64,000 nt of DNA, from positions 4,402,001 to 4,466,000 of the forward strand of contig NZ_CP119145.1 of the NCBI RefSeq assembly GCF_029167625.1, written 5' to 3'. Numbering within the stretch: position 1 is the stretch's first letter; the number at the start of each line of letters is the position of its first letter. Made by a program: the position numbers and the translations under genes. Origin of the DNA: Streptomyces sp. AM 4-1-1. Its GTDB lineage: Bacteria; Actinomycetota; Actinomycetes; Streptomycetales; Streptomycetaceae. Positions 9,542-17,781 of the stretch are shown here, in pieces. Under the pieces are notes generated by a model, which was not told where the DNA came from, made no database searches, and saw only the letters and a list, made by a program, of their open reading frames with translations.

Positions 9542-10217
9542 TCACCGACCGGTTCCGCTCGGGACCTTCCACGCGACGAGATCTTCGACGAACTCGCTGT
9601 GGGAACGGTTGGACCCGTTGGGCGCCGGGAGAAGCCCCTCGGTGAGGGCCTTCGAGATGATCTCGGGACCGTCGCCTTCCCTGAAACGCGGACTGATGAG
9701 CTGGGCTTCCAGATCCTCCTCGGGCGTCCGACGCCGCCCTGTGTCCCGGCCGTGCCACTGCGCCGGAATCTTCCATGACGCCCTGTACAGCGGAAATGCC
9801 TCGGGAAACGAGGAGGAGCCATGCTTCCGACTCCGCTGCCGCCAGTGCGTAGACGGACGAGGCCGATCCGCTCGCCTTCGCGAGTGCCGCGGTGACCGCC
9901 CGCCGTGCCGTGTCGTAACCGGGGCCGGGACAGGCGTCCATGTCTTCGTGAACCGCGATGCCGACGAACTCGCCGGCTTTGAGTTTGGCCTTGCCCCGCG
10001 CCTTTCTCACCAACGTTCCCGCGGCCGTCGCGAGATCGGTGCCCGACTTCTTTCGCAGCCGCACCGGATCGGTGATCTCGGTGAGAGTGACGGCGGCGGC
10101 GAGGCCGGGATGGGCGGCCTTGATGAAACCCGCCGGCATGCGGCGGTCGTTGGCGCTCTCACCGGCAAGGACGACGATGCCGCGGCTCTGCGCACCGCGT
10201 ATGTTCTTGTGCCTCAC
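9542..10217 (-). pseudogene. Frameshifted TOPRIM-like partner of an AAA ATPase
   Basis: The GTG at 10217 overlaps the upstream ATPase stop (gTGA), so the two genes were translationally coupled. The frame codes for VVLAGESANDRR, an acidic VHEDMDA and AAESEAWLLL, then loses similarity near 9809. Dropping one base there, after the codons for WLLL, restores the expected continuation FPEAFPLYR and an open frame to TGA at 9542-9544. The total length of 676 nt equals 225 codons plus one base. The repaired protein of about 224 aa has an E...DxD pattern and an ESEAWLLLF motif that recall TOPRIM-like nucleases such as RloB, but I cannot name its family. A real mutation is likely because the ATPase partner is also broken. 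Confidence 0.75.
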
Positions 10218-10855
10218 AGCTCGTCTTCCGTCAGGTCACCGCCGAGTACGCCTGAGAACCACAGTTCTCCGAGAGGCTGATCACCGGTCTCCTCGACGAT
10301 CGCCTCGATCTCATCGGTGGTCAACGCCGGAATGATCGAGGCACCGTCCTCGTCCCGCTCAGCCGTTGGATGCCGAAGCTTCCGCCGTCGGACTCCCGGC
10401 CCGCTTTCTTGTCGACGACTCGGGCCTCATCACCCGAGATCGTGATGCGCCTCCCCTGCCCTGCCCCGGGTGCGCTTGAACGCGAAACTCTCCTGCCGTG
10501 ACAGCGTGTAGGCATCACGGCTGTGCGGCGAGGACCGTCGCCGAATGGTCAGCGAGTACTCGTCCGGTGCCTTGGCACTTGCGTGAGTCGTCCAGTCGGC
10601 CTTGAGGTGGATCACCAGGGAGGTCGGGGGCCTTTCCCCGCCCCAGAACGCCATCTCGTCGAATCCGCCGCGCTCTTCCAGTGCGGGTTTCAGATCGGTT
10701 CGAATGATGGCGGCGAGAAAGTCGAACACCTTGAGGACGTTGGATTTACCCACACCGTTCGGGCCGACGAGGACAGTGAGCGGACCGAGCGGGATGGTCA
10801 CGTCACGAAGGCTGCGGAAGTTCTCCACATGGAGTTCCAGAAGGCGGCCGGGCAT
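10214..10855 (-). pseudogene. AAA/RecF-like ATPase with frameshift and internal deletion
   Basis: The N-terminus is intact: LHVENFRSLRDV and Walker A GPNGVGKSNV at residues 31-40. At about 10452-10475, in a slippage-prone ggggcagggcagggg tract, the frame shifts; the neighbouring frame continues GRRITISGDEARVVDKKAG as far as SFGIQRLS. At about 10355-10365 similarity jumps to an ATPase C-terminus, AERDEDGASIIPALTTDE, which runs to TGA at 10214-10216. The section that should hold Walker B, the signature motif and the H-loop is missing, probably several hundred base pairs. The gene is therefore dead. Its partner gene overlaps the stop codon. Confidence 0.85.
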
Positions 10856-10901
10856 GGAATGAACCTATCGGACGGCGGGTCGCAGGGGCGGGCGTGCGGC
10901 C

Positions 10902-11126
10902 GTGGAAAGACCACCCGGCGCCAGGGTAGACGCTCCGGCAGACAGCGGGCAGCTCCTCAACCTGACTTCGAGCCGGCGGTCCGAACAGAAGATGTGGGCC
11001 ATCCTGAACGAGAACGTCATCAGGGCCGTGGTCGCAGGCCCGGACGGCATGGCCGACTGCGGTCCCGCGCTCGTCTTCTCGGCCCAGGCGTGGTCCGCCT
11101 TCGTCGGGACCGTCACCGGTCGCTAG
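10902..11126 (+). pseudogene. Possible DUF397 C-terminal remnant
   Basis: A 74-codon open frame whose last third, CGPALVFSAQAWSAFVG, resembles the C-terminus of DUF397 proteins, which usually follow a helix-turn-helix regulator in Streptomyces. The upstream half has no recognisable similarity, there is no clear ribosome binding site and no regulator is adjacent. It is more likely a remnant than a functional gene. Confidence 0.35.
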
Positions 11127-11158
11127 GACCGTCCCGGCGGCGTTTGCCGACCAGGAGG

Positions 11159-11193
11159 CCCCGTTCTCTCGTCCTTCAGACGCGAGAGCGGGG
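11159..11193 (+). terminator. Hairpin downstream of the DUF397-like remnant
   Basis: Arms ccccgttctctcg (11159-11171) and cgagagcgggg (11183-11193) pair with a 2-nt bulge. It would insulate the intact ATPase operon from upstream transcription. Confidence 0.5.
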
Positions 11194-11400
11194 TCTTCGC
11201 GTGGGGGTGTGAGTGCGTAGGTCGAGACAGGGCGTACGCGCGCTCGCGCGGTCGGCGTGGAGATGAGGAGCCTGTCGGGGTGGCCGGTAGCTGACACCGA
11301 CGAGTGACATCACTAGGCAACGTCGTTTCACCGGCACTATCGTCAGGACATGACGATATGAGCCATGGAACGACGTCATTCGATGCTTGGAGGGACTGGC

Positions 11401-12765
11401 ATGCTGCTGCGATTCCAGGTCACGAATCATGCTTCGCTGCTGGAGGAACAAGAGCTGTCCCTCGTCGCCGCCGATCGGCACCCGGAGCGGGCCGAGTGTC
11501 CGTCGCCGGGCGGCGGTGAGTTCGTGGTTCCTGTGGTCGCGGTGTACGGCACCAACGCCTCCGGGAAGTCGAACGTCATCGACTCCCTCGGCTGGATGCG
11601 ATCAGCGGTCCTGTCCTCGTTCCGCCGCTGGGACCCCAGCGGCGGAGTTCCGCGTCGTCCGTTCGCGCTCGGTCATGGCGCGGCTGATCGGCCCAGTTCC
11701 TTCGCGGCCGACTTCGTCGTCGGCGGAGTGCATCATCAGTTCGGGTTCTCGGTCGACGACGAACAGGTCACCGAGGAGTGGCTGTACTACTACCCCGAGG
11801 GCCGGCAGCGCCGTCTGTACGAGCGAGGGGCGGACGGCGAGGTCGTTTTCGGCAGATGGCTCACCGGCCGACGAAAGCTGATCGCCGAACTGCTCAGGCC
11901 GAACAGTCTCTATCTGTCCGTCGCGGCGGCCCAAGGACATGATCAGCTCAGTGCGGTCTTCCGGTGGTTCCGGTCGGGCCTGCGGATGGCCACGGACCAC
12001 GACTTCGCCCGGCGCCTCGATCACACGGTACGGCTCTGCCTGGAGGGACGGGACCGGCAGCAGCCACATCCCGTGTCGGACCTGCTTCGGTTCGCCGACC
12101 TCGGTGTGTCCGGGCTGGAGATCCAGGACTGGGACGAGAACGTCCGCGCGGATCACCAGCGGATCACGCAGGCGCTCCGGGAGGCGCTGGGTGACAAGGT
12201 CCGTGTGCAGGAGGACAGCAAACAGCGGATCAGGGTCGAGCACCGGACTGCTGAAGGCGTGTTTCCGCTCGACCTCGCGTACGAGTCGAGTGGTACGCGT
12301 ACCTGGATCGGTCTCATCGGCCCCGTCGTCACCACATTGGCCGAGGGCGGGGTGCTCTGCGTGGACGAGCTCGACGCCCGTCTGCACCCCTATCTGGTCG
12401 ATGCTCTCGTCGGCGTGTTCCAGTCCCCCGAGACGAACAGCGGGGGAGCGCAATTGATCTTCAGTACGCACGAGGCGGCACTGCTCGGACGCAACGTCCG
12501 TACCCAACTCTTCAGGGATCAGGTGTGGTTCACCGAGAAGGACCCGGACACCCTCGCGACGCGCCTGTTCCCGATGACCGAGTTCTCGGTGCGGGACTCC
12601 GCGGACAACCTGGAGAAGCGGTATCTGGGCGGGCGTTACGGGGCTGTGCCCCACTTGGACGACGATCTGCTGCGGGACATGGCCGTGGCATTCCGGCACG
12701 GGGGTGGCAGTGAAGCGGGGCAAACCGCTGAAGCGGGCGAAGGGCGTACGCCAGGAGCAGCGTAG
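11401..12765 (+). CDS. AAA family ATPase of an AbiL/RloAB-like defence pair
   Basis: A 454-aa SMC/OLD-like ATPase. The N-terminus MLLRFQVTNHASLLEEQELS leads to Walker A VYGTNASGKSNVI (about residues 49-61). Near the C-terminus are an ABC-signature-like YESSGTRT, Walker B VLCVDELDARLHP and the H-loop STHEAALL. This is the RloA/AbiLi type, here paired with an RloB protein. In Lactococcus AbiL such a pair causes abortive infection; the same job here is inferred. ATG 11401 has GGAGG 7 bases upstream, better than the upstream in-frame ATG at 11365. The last 62 nt overlap the rloB-like gene. GC content is visibly lower than in flanking housekeeping genes. Confidence 0.88.
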   Translation: MLLRFQVTNHASLLEEQELSLVAADRHPERAECPSPGGGEFVVPVVAVYGTNASGKSNVIDSLGWMRSAVLSSFRRWDPSGGVPRRPFALGHGAADRPSSFAADFVVGGVHHQFGFSVDDEQVTEEWLYYYPEGRQRRLYERGADGEVVFGRWLTGRRKLIAELLRPNSLYLSVAAAQGHDQLSAVFRWFRSGLRMATDHDFARRLDHTVRLCLEGRDRQQPHPVSDLLRFADLGVSGLEIQDWDENVRADHQRITQALREALGDKVRVQEDSKQRIRVEHRTAEGVFPLDLAYESSGTRTWIGLIGPVVTTLAEGGVLCVDELDARLHPYLVDALVGVFQSPETNSGGAQLIFSTHEAALLGRNVRTQLFRDQVWFTEKDPDTLATRLFPMTEFSVRDSADNLEKRYLGGRYGAVPHLDDDLLRDMAVAFRHGGGSEAGQTAEAGEGRTPGAA

Positions 12766-13342
12766 GTTCCTCATCTACTGCGAGGGCGAACGCACGGAGG
12801 ATCAGTACTTCAAGGGCCTGAAGGGGGAACTGCGCTCACTGCCCGTGTCCATCTGCATGGGCGGCAAACACGGCGAGCCCAAGACGCTGGTACGCGCGGC
12901 CGCCGCGCACAAGGAGCGGGCGCCCAGCTCTCCTCAGGACCGGTGCATGGAGTACGACGAGGTCTGGTGCGTGATCGACGTGGAGGCTCCCGCTCCGCAT
13001 CCGGGACTGAAGGAGGCCCTGGAGCTCGCGGCGGGTCACGGAATCGAGGTGGCGCTGACCAATCCCTGTTTCGAACTCTGGCTCCTGCTGCACTTCACCG
13101 ATGTGTCGGGGTACTGCACGTCGGACGGTGCGCAGCGGATGCTGGAAAGGCTTGGTGTCTGCGGATACACGGGTGATCGGAAGCACGTCGGCTACAACAC
13201 GCTCCGCGACCGGTACGGTCAGGCCAAGGCGCGCGCGGAGGCGTTGAGGCAACGCGGCTCGAATCGGCACACCGAGAATCCATGGACCGATCTGGACCGG
13301 CTGGTGGAACTGCTGAGGCTGTCACGGCACCGCCCCGGCTGA
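12704..13342 (+). CDS. RloB family protein, predicted TOPRIM-like effector
   Basis: A 212-aa RloB-domain protein (PF13707). Diagnostic motifs are FLIYCEGERTEDQYFKGL near the N-terminus (catalytic Glu), the acidic WCVIDVEAP, and LTNPCFELWLLLHF, which is nearly invariant in RloB. RloB and the related PARIS/OLD TOPRIM proteins are thought to be nuclease effectors held in check by the partner ATPase. The basic N-terminus (VKRGKPLKRAKGVR) is also typical. The start is GTG 12704 or GTG 12710; both lie inside the ATPase gene, so expression should be coupled. It ends 68 nt from the convergent helicase-associated gene. No third component is present. Confidence 0.88.
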   Translation: MAVKRGKPLKRAKGVRQEQRRFLIYCEGERTEDQYFKGLKGELRSLPVSICMGGKHGEPKTLVRAAAAHKERAPSSPQDRCMEYDEVWCVIDVEAPAPHPGLKEALELAAGHGIEVALTNPCFELWLLLHFTDVSGYCTSDGAQRMLERLGVCGYTGDRKHVGYNTLRDRYGQAKARAEALRQRGSNRHTENPWTDLDRLVELLRLSRHRPG

Positions 13343-13410
13343 CGGAGTGCGGAGACCGGCCGGTCCGCCGGAGGAAGGCAGCCGTGCTCGGTTCGACACG
13401 GCAGTGCCCC

Positions 13411-15882
13411 TCAGGGCGCCCCCTCGTCCGCCAGTTCCGCGACACCCGTGATGCGGTGCAGTGGGTACGTGCGGACCTCGTCCGCCGTGTGGTCGTACGC
13501 CGTCACGAAGCCGCCCTCGACCCTGACCGGGGCGATCACCCGTTGGCTGGCCGCGCCCTCCGCGTTGACGTAGCCGATCCAGAGCGCCGATCCGGTCATG
13601 GCGGCGGCCTGGACCGTGGCCAGGGTCTCGGCCGGGGTCGTACGGGGGAGGGGCGCGTCGCCCGGTCCCGTGGGTTCCGACGCGGGGGTCTCCTTGCGGA
13701 CGACCGTGGCCGCCGTGTCCCCGGCCCTGATCGCCCGTACCGCCGCGACCAGCAGCGTGTCGTCCGGGATCGGCGGGCCCTCCGGCACCGGAGCCGGGGG
13801 AGTACGCGGCGGGGTGCGGCGGGCTCCCGCGCGGGTGATCAGGACGTCGCCGTCGGCGGACTCGGCGGCCGGGGCGTACCCCATGTCGCGCAGCCCTTCG
13901 AGGAGGGACGACGGGTCGATGTACGAAGCCAGTACGGTCGGTGCGAGCCGGCGCAGCCGCAGGGGGGCCGAGCGCTTGTCGGCAAGGATCTCGTTCAGCA
14001 CGGCCTCGTCGTCGCAGCGTACGTACGAGGACGCGGCGCCGATCCGCAGACGGCCGTGGCGGCGGGCCACGTCGTCGATGAGGTAACTCAGCGGCTGCGG
14101 CACGGCTGTCCGGCTGTGCGCGGCCAGGAACGCGTGGAGGTCCGATGCCGAACGGCCCGCGTCGAGTGCCCGGCGCACGGACCCCGGCGTGAACCGGTAC
14201 ACCGTCGCGCCCCCCTTCGACTCGATGTCCGCGAGCACCGACAGCGCCTCCGCCAGCGGGCGCTCCAGCGGGCCCGGGGCGACCGCCGTCAGGTCCGCCT
14301 GGAGCAGCACGTGGTCGAGGGGTTCCGGGATGAGCGGGGCCAGCCGGGCCGCGGCCTCGGCAGGACCCTCGGCGAGCAGCGCCCGGGTGTGGGAGGCCAG
14401 GGCGCCCCGGCCGGTGACACCGAGGAGTTCGGACTCGCTGAGCGTCCACAGGGCGAGCCGTGACCGCAGGTCCGCGGTGTTGCCCGCGCTCGCCGACGCG
14501 CCCGGGACGGCGGCGCGCAGCGGTCGTTCCCAGCGCAGCCGGGCGAGCAGGGACTCCGGGTCGGGCGCGGTGCCCGTGGGCAGGAGCGCGAGCAGCGACA
14601 GCACCCGGTGGCGCACCTCGGGCGCGGCGGAGCGGTCCAGCTCGGGGCCGAGAGTGGACAGCGCCCGCCCCTTCGCGTCCTGGCCGCCGACCAGTCCCGC
14701 CGCGCGGGTGGCGGGGAGCCAGGCCTCGACGAGACGTACCCAGCGGCGCTGGGCGGGGAGTTCGAGCCAGTCGTCGTACGCGGGCGTCGGGGCGTACCGC
14801 TCGTCGTTCTCCCCATCGGCGGCCAACAGCCCGGCCGCATACGCGAGTTCGATCCAGAACGCGGCGATGGGCTCGGACACGTCGAGTGCGGAGGCGGTCC
14901 GCTTCAGCTCGCGGACACTGAGCCCGCCGGCCCGCAGGGTGGCCGGGCCGCCGCCGTTCCACCCCTTCAGCAGCTCCTCGACCGTGGCCACCGCGGTGAA
15001 CGCCTGACCTGCGGCGGCGCTGTCCACAGCCTGGGGATCGCGGGTCGCGGCCGCCACCACGGCGGGCGGCACCGGCTCCGGTACGCGGTGGGCGCGCCCG
15101 GCCCGCAGATGCAGCGCGGCCTCGCGCGGCAGCACGACCGTCCGCGTCGACACGGGCAGCAGCAACCCCCGGTCGCGCAGCCACTTCACGGGCGGGGTGG
15201 GGTTCGGGGTGACCTCCCCGTACGGCGGCCCCCACACCAGCCGGTCCAACACGGCCAGCGCCTCCACCGGGGCGGTGTCCAGGAGCGCGGCCATCCGCGT
15301 CCGGTCGGTGAACAGCCCGGCCAGCGCCGCAACGGCGGAGACCGGGTCGTGCGTGGCGGGCAGCCCGGCCACGGCGATGATCTCCTGGAGCCGGCCCGGC
15401 GACATCCCGGCCGTCGCCTCGGCCACGGTCGGGCCGAGACCGGTGGGCGAGGGGTGCTGCGGGGACGGCGACAGCAGCTCACGCGCGGTGCGCACGAGCC
15501 GCAGCCGGTCGTTCTCGCCCCAGACGAGGGCCTGCTCGCGCAGGGTGGCGAGGGACCGGGGCAGTGACTCCACGATGGCGGCCCCGGCCTCGCCGCGATG
15601 CTCGCCGTCGTCCTGCCCGTCGCCCGTGAGCAGCGTCAGCAGCGTCTCGTACGGGGATGGGTCGGGCGCCACGGCGAGCGCTTCCGCGGTCTGGAGCGCG
15701 AACTTGTCCAGGTGTTCGAGCGCGCGTACGACGGAGGCGCGGGTGCCCGCCCTGGTGGCGAGCTGCGTGATGTCGTTCGGCACCGGGGACAGCAGGTCGG
15801 GACGGGCACGCAGCAGCCCGGCCAACGATTCGTCGCCCCGGGCGCGCAGAGCTTCGGCGAGCGTCCGCGGTGGTGTGGTCAT
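13411..15882 (-). CDS. Helicase-associated (Helicase_C_3) domain protein
   Basis: An 823-aa protein with no Walker motifs. Winged-helix-like segments fill the N-terminal two thirds (SLAGLLRARPDLLSP, NDITQLATRAGTRASVVRAL). The helicase C-terminal domain 3 follows (PLSYLIDDVARRHGRLRIG, LRRLAPTVLAS, LLEGLRDMGYAP). A WYL-like module ends it (LWIGYVNAEG, RVIAPVRVEGGFVTAYDH, YPLHRITGV). Actinobacterial members usually neighbour the XPB helicase and may be its cofactor, although the exact role is unknown. ATG 15882 is preferred because GGATGGGG precedes it; ATG 15888 is the alternative. It is the right-hand host gene flanking the accessory insert. Confidence 0.8.
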   Translation of the reverse strand: MTTPPRTLAEALRARGDESLAGLLRARPDLLSPVPNDITQLATRAGTRASVVRALEHLDKFALQTAEALAVAPDPSPYETLLTLLTGDGQDDGEHRGEAGAAIVESLPRSLATLREQALVWGENDRLRLVRTARELLSPSPQHPSPTGLGPTVAEATAGMSPGRLQEIIAVAGLPATHDPVSAVAALAGLFTDRTRMAALLDTAPVEALAVLDRLVWGPPYGEVTPNPTPPVKWLRDRGLLLPVSTRTVVLPREAALHLRAGRAHRVPEPVPPAVVAAATRDPQAVDSAAAGQAFTAVATVEELLKGWNGGGPATLRAGGLSVRELKRTASALDVSEPIAAFWIELAYAAGLLAADGENDERYAPTPAYDDWLELPAQRRWVRLVEAWLPATRAAGLVGGQDAKGRALSTLGPELDRSAAPEVRHRVLSLLALLPTGTAPDPESLLARLRWERPLRAAVPGASASAGNTADLRSRLALWTLSESELLGVTGRGALASHTRALLAEGPAEAAARLAPLIPEPLDHVLLQADLTAVAPGPLERPLAEALSVLADIESKGGATVYRFTPGSVRRALDAGRSASDLHAFLAAHSRTAVPQPLSYLIDDVARRHGRLRIGAASSYVRCDDEAVLNEILADKRSAPLRLRRLAPTVLASYIDPSSLLEGLRDMGYAPAAESADGDVLITRAGARRTPPRTPPAPVPEGPPIPDDTLLVAAVRAIRAGDTAATVVRKETPASEPTGPGDAPLPRTTPAETLATVQAAAMTGSALWIGYVNAEGAASQRVIAPVRVEGGFVTAYDHTADEVRTYPLHRITGVAELADEGAP

Positions 15883-15962
15883 CCCCATCCAGCCCACGTT
15901 AGCCCCTGAACAGGCCCGAGGAGCGCTACCGTCGGGGCAGGGCCGGTAGAGGGGAACCAGCG

Positions 15963-17381
15963 GTGGGGATCGAGAGCGACCAGCTCGTCTACGACTATCT
16001 GAGCCGGGTCGGGGACCTGGCACAGCAGCAACAGCTGTCGTCCGGCGCCCGGATGAGGCTCGTCTCGACGCTGCGGACCGAGATCGACCGGCAGCGTGGG
16101 GCGCTCTCCGCGGACACCCCGGCGACGGTCCGGCGCATCATCGGAGGGCTCGGGGCGCCGGACGAATTGGTGGCGAAGGCCGCCGAGTCCGGGGACGGAC
16201 GGGCGGCTTCGACGAACACGACGGCGGATGCCGCGGACACGGCGTACGCGGCGGACCCACCGGACGCGTCGCGTGCATCGCGTGCGCCGCGCACGCCCCG
16301 CGCGTTCCGTACGTTCCGCTCCGCGGGTCCGCCGCCGACGGCCGTATCCGCGAGTCCGTCACCCGCCGCCGAACCGCCGCGCGCGTCGCCCCTGTCACGA
16401 CTGACACGCCCGTCCCCGGCACCTCACGCGCCCCGGACGGACGGGACGGATGGGGCGGCGAGCCGTGCGGACGGAGCGGACGGGACGGACGGGGTGGAGA
16501 GCGCGGACCGTGAGGACGGGCCCGGACGCGGCGGCACCTCAGGCCCCAGCGGCGGCATCCCGCGCCCCAGGCGAGGACCGCTCGGCATGGACGTGTTCCG
16601 CAAGGGCGTGCCGGACCCGTTCCGCAAGGGAGCGCCGAAGGCGCCGAAGGCGCCGAAGGACGACACTCCGGTGCCGGGCGGCGGCCCGTTGGCCTCCCCG
16701 CCGCACCTGGCCGGGATGGACGAGCTCGGTCCTTCCGGCAGCGAGGCCGACTGGTGGCGCGTCGAACCGGGACCGTTCGGCGGGGTCGGCGACAGCGTGC
16801 CCGGTTTCGTCGGGGGCGTGGAGATCCCGGAGATGTTCCGGCCGTGGTCCCCGGGGAGGCCGGACCGGGCGACCGACGACGGTGACGGCGACGACGACCG
16901 GGACGGGACCGGGGCCGACCGGGCCGCTCACGAGGTCGAGGACGAGACGGCGGAGTCGGCCGGGGCGGGCCGCACATCCTGGGCCAGAAGCCGTCTCCGG
17001 CTGCGCCGCCGCCGTACCGCTCCCGCCGCCGCGCCACGGGCCCGGATCTCCCACCCGCTGCTGCTGTTCGCCGCGGGCCTGCTGGTCGTCGGCGCGGTGA
17101 TCGGTTCCTGGTTGGCCCTCGCGGGCGGCTGGCTGCTCGCGTACAGCTCCCGCAAGCTCTCCCGCGCCGAGGCCAAATGGGCGGCGATGGGTCTGCCCGG
17201 AGCCGTGGCCGCGGGCGGTCTGGTCTGGCTCTGGGGCCGTCTCGACGGCCGCTGGGGGACACCGGTCCCGGAGGACGGCACGGCGCAGGCGCTGTCCGAC
17301 ATGTGGCCGGTCCTGCTCCGCACGGCCGCGGTGGCCTCCGCGCTCTTCCTGATCTGGCGGGCGCGGAGGTCACGGGGATGA
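15963..17381 (+). CDS. HAAS-like multi-pass membrane protein
   Basis: A 472-aa protein starting at GTG 15963 behind AGAGGGGAAC. Residues 1-75 form a helical domain (QLVYDYLSRVGDLAQQQQLS, RMRLVSTLRTEID, VRRIIGGLGAPDELV) like the HAAS domain that precedes membrane segments in actinobacterial signalling proteins. Residues 80 to about 330 are a long low-complexity linker rich in Ala, Pro, Asp and Gly. The C-terminus has three to four membrane helices, such as PLLLFAAGLLVVGAVIG and AAVASALFLIW. The function is unknown. It is divergent from the helicase-associated gene. Confidence 0.7.
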   Translation: MGIESDQLVYDYLSRVGDLAQQQQLSSGARMRLVSTLRTEIDRQRGALSADTPATVRRIIGGLGAPDELVAKAAESGDGRAASTNTTADAADTAYAADPPDASRASRAPRTPRAFRTFRSAGPPPTAVSASPSPAAEPPRASPLSRLTRPSPAPHAPRTDGTDGAASRADGADGTDGVESADREDGPGRGGTSGPSGGIPRPRRGPLGMDVFRKGVPDPFRKGAPKAPKAPKDDTPVPGGGPLASPPHLAGMDELGPSGSEADWWRVEPGPFGGVGDSVPGFVGGVEIPEMFRPWSPGRPDRATDDGDGDDDRDGTGADRAAHEVEDETAESAGAGRTSWARSRLRLRRRRTAPAAAPRARISHPLLLFAAGLLVVGAVIGSWLALAGGWLLAYSSRKLSRAEAKWAAMGLPGAVAAGGLVWLWGRLDGRWGTPVPEDGTAQALSDMWPVLLRTAAVASALFLIWRARRSRG

Positions 17382-17781
17382 GCGGGGGCGTGTGCCGGAC
17401 CGCCGGGTGCGGGCGTGTCACCGCGTGTCACCAGTGACACCGCGGCTCCGGGGTGCGGCCTGTTCGGGACCGCTCCGCGCGGAGGGATGCGCTCGGCCCC
17501 AGGCTCCGCGAGCGACCCACGCCCACCCTGTCGCCATGCCGGCCGTGACCATGCCAGCCACGACCATGCCGGCCACGACCATGCCGGCCGTCAGCCGTCA
17601 GCCGTCAGCCGTCACCATGCCGGTAGTCGGTCGCCGCCGTGACCATGCTTGCCGTCAGCCGTCAGCCGTCAGCCGTCAGCCGTCAGCCGTCAGCCGTCAG
17701 CCGTCAGCCGTCAGCCGTCAGCCGTCAGCCGTCAGCCGTCAGCCGTCAGCCGTCAGCCGTCACCACGCCGCCCATCAGCCG
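17382..17781. other. Convergent gap with terminator-like dyad and repeats
   Basis: It contains a dyad gtgtcac/gtgacac at 17425-17440, a degenerate 15-bp unit (accatgccggccacg-like) repeated about four times at 17535-17590, and the heptamer array at 17651-17762. No gene. Confidence 0.65.
17651..17762. repeat. Heptanucleotide tandem array, 16 copies
   Basis: Exact tandem gccgtca repeated 16 times (112 bp); three further copies lie in a smaller block at about 17588-17613. Seven is not a multiple of three, so all three frames read the same heptapeptide repeat. It lies between convergent genes, just past the siderophore-binding protein stop. Confidence 0.95.

Larger units (their letters stand above)
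10856..11400. other. Gap between two divergent ATPase modules
   Basis: A 545-nt region between the decayed minus-strand pair and the intact plus-strand pair. It carries a DUF397-like remnant (about 10999-11126), a hairpin (11159-11193) and the presumed promoter of the intact system in 11210-11390. Confidence 0.6.

Noticed and set aside
10902..11126. A functional third component of the ATPase-RloB system
   Set aside because: No ribosome binding site, weak DUF397-like C-terminus only, and a hairpin separates it from the ATPase gene.
17651..17762. A CRISPR array
   Set aside because: The heptamers are contiguous with no spacers, and no cas genes are present. The same applies to the 46-bp and 82-bp arrays.
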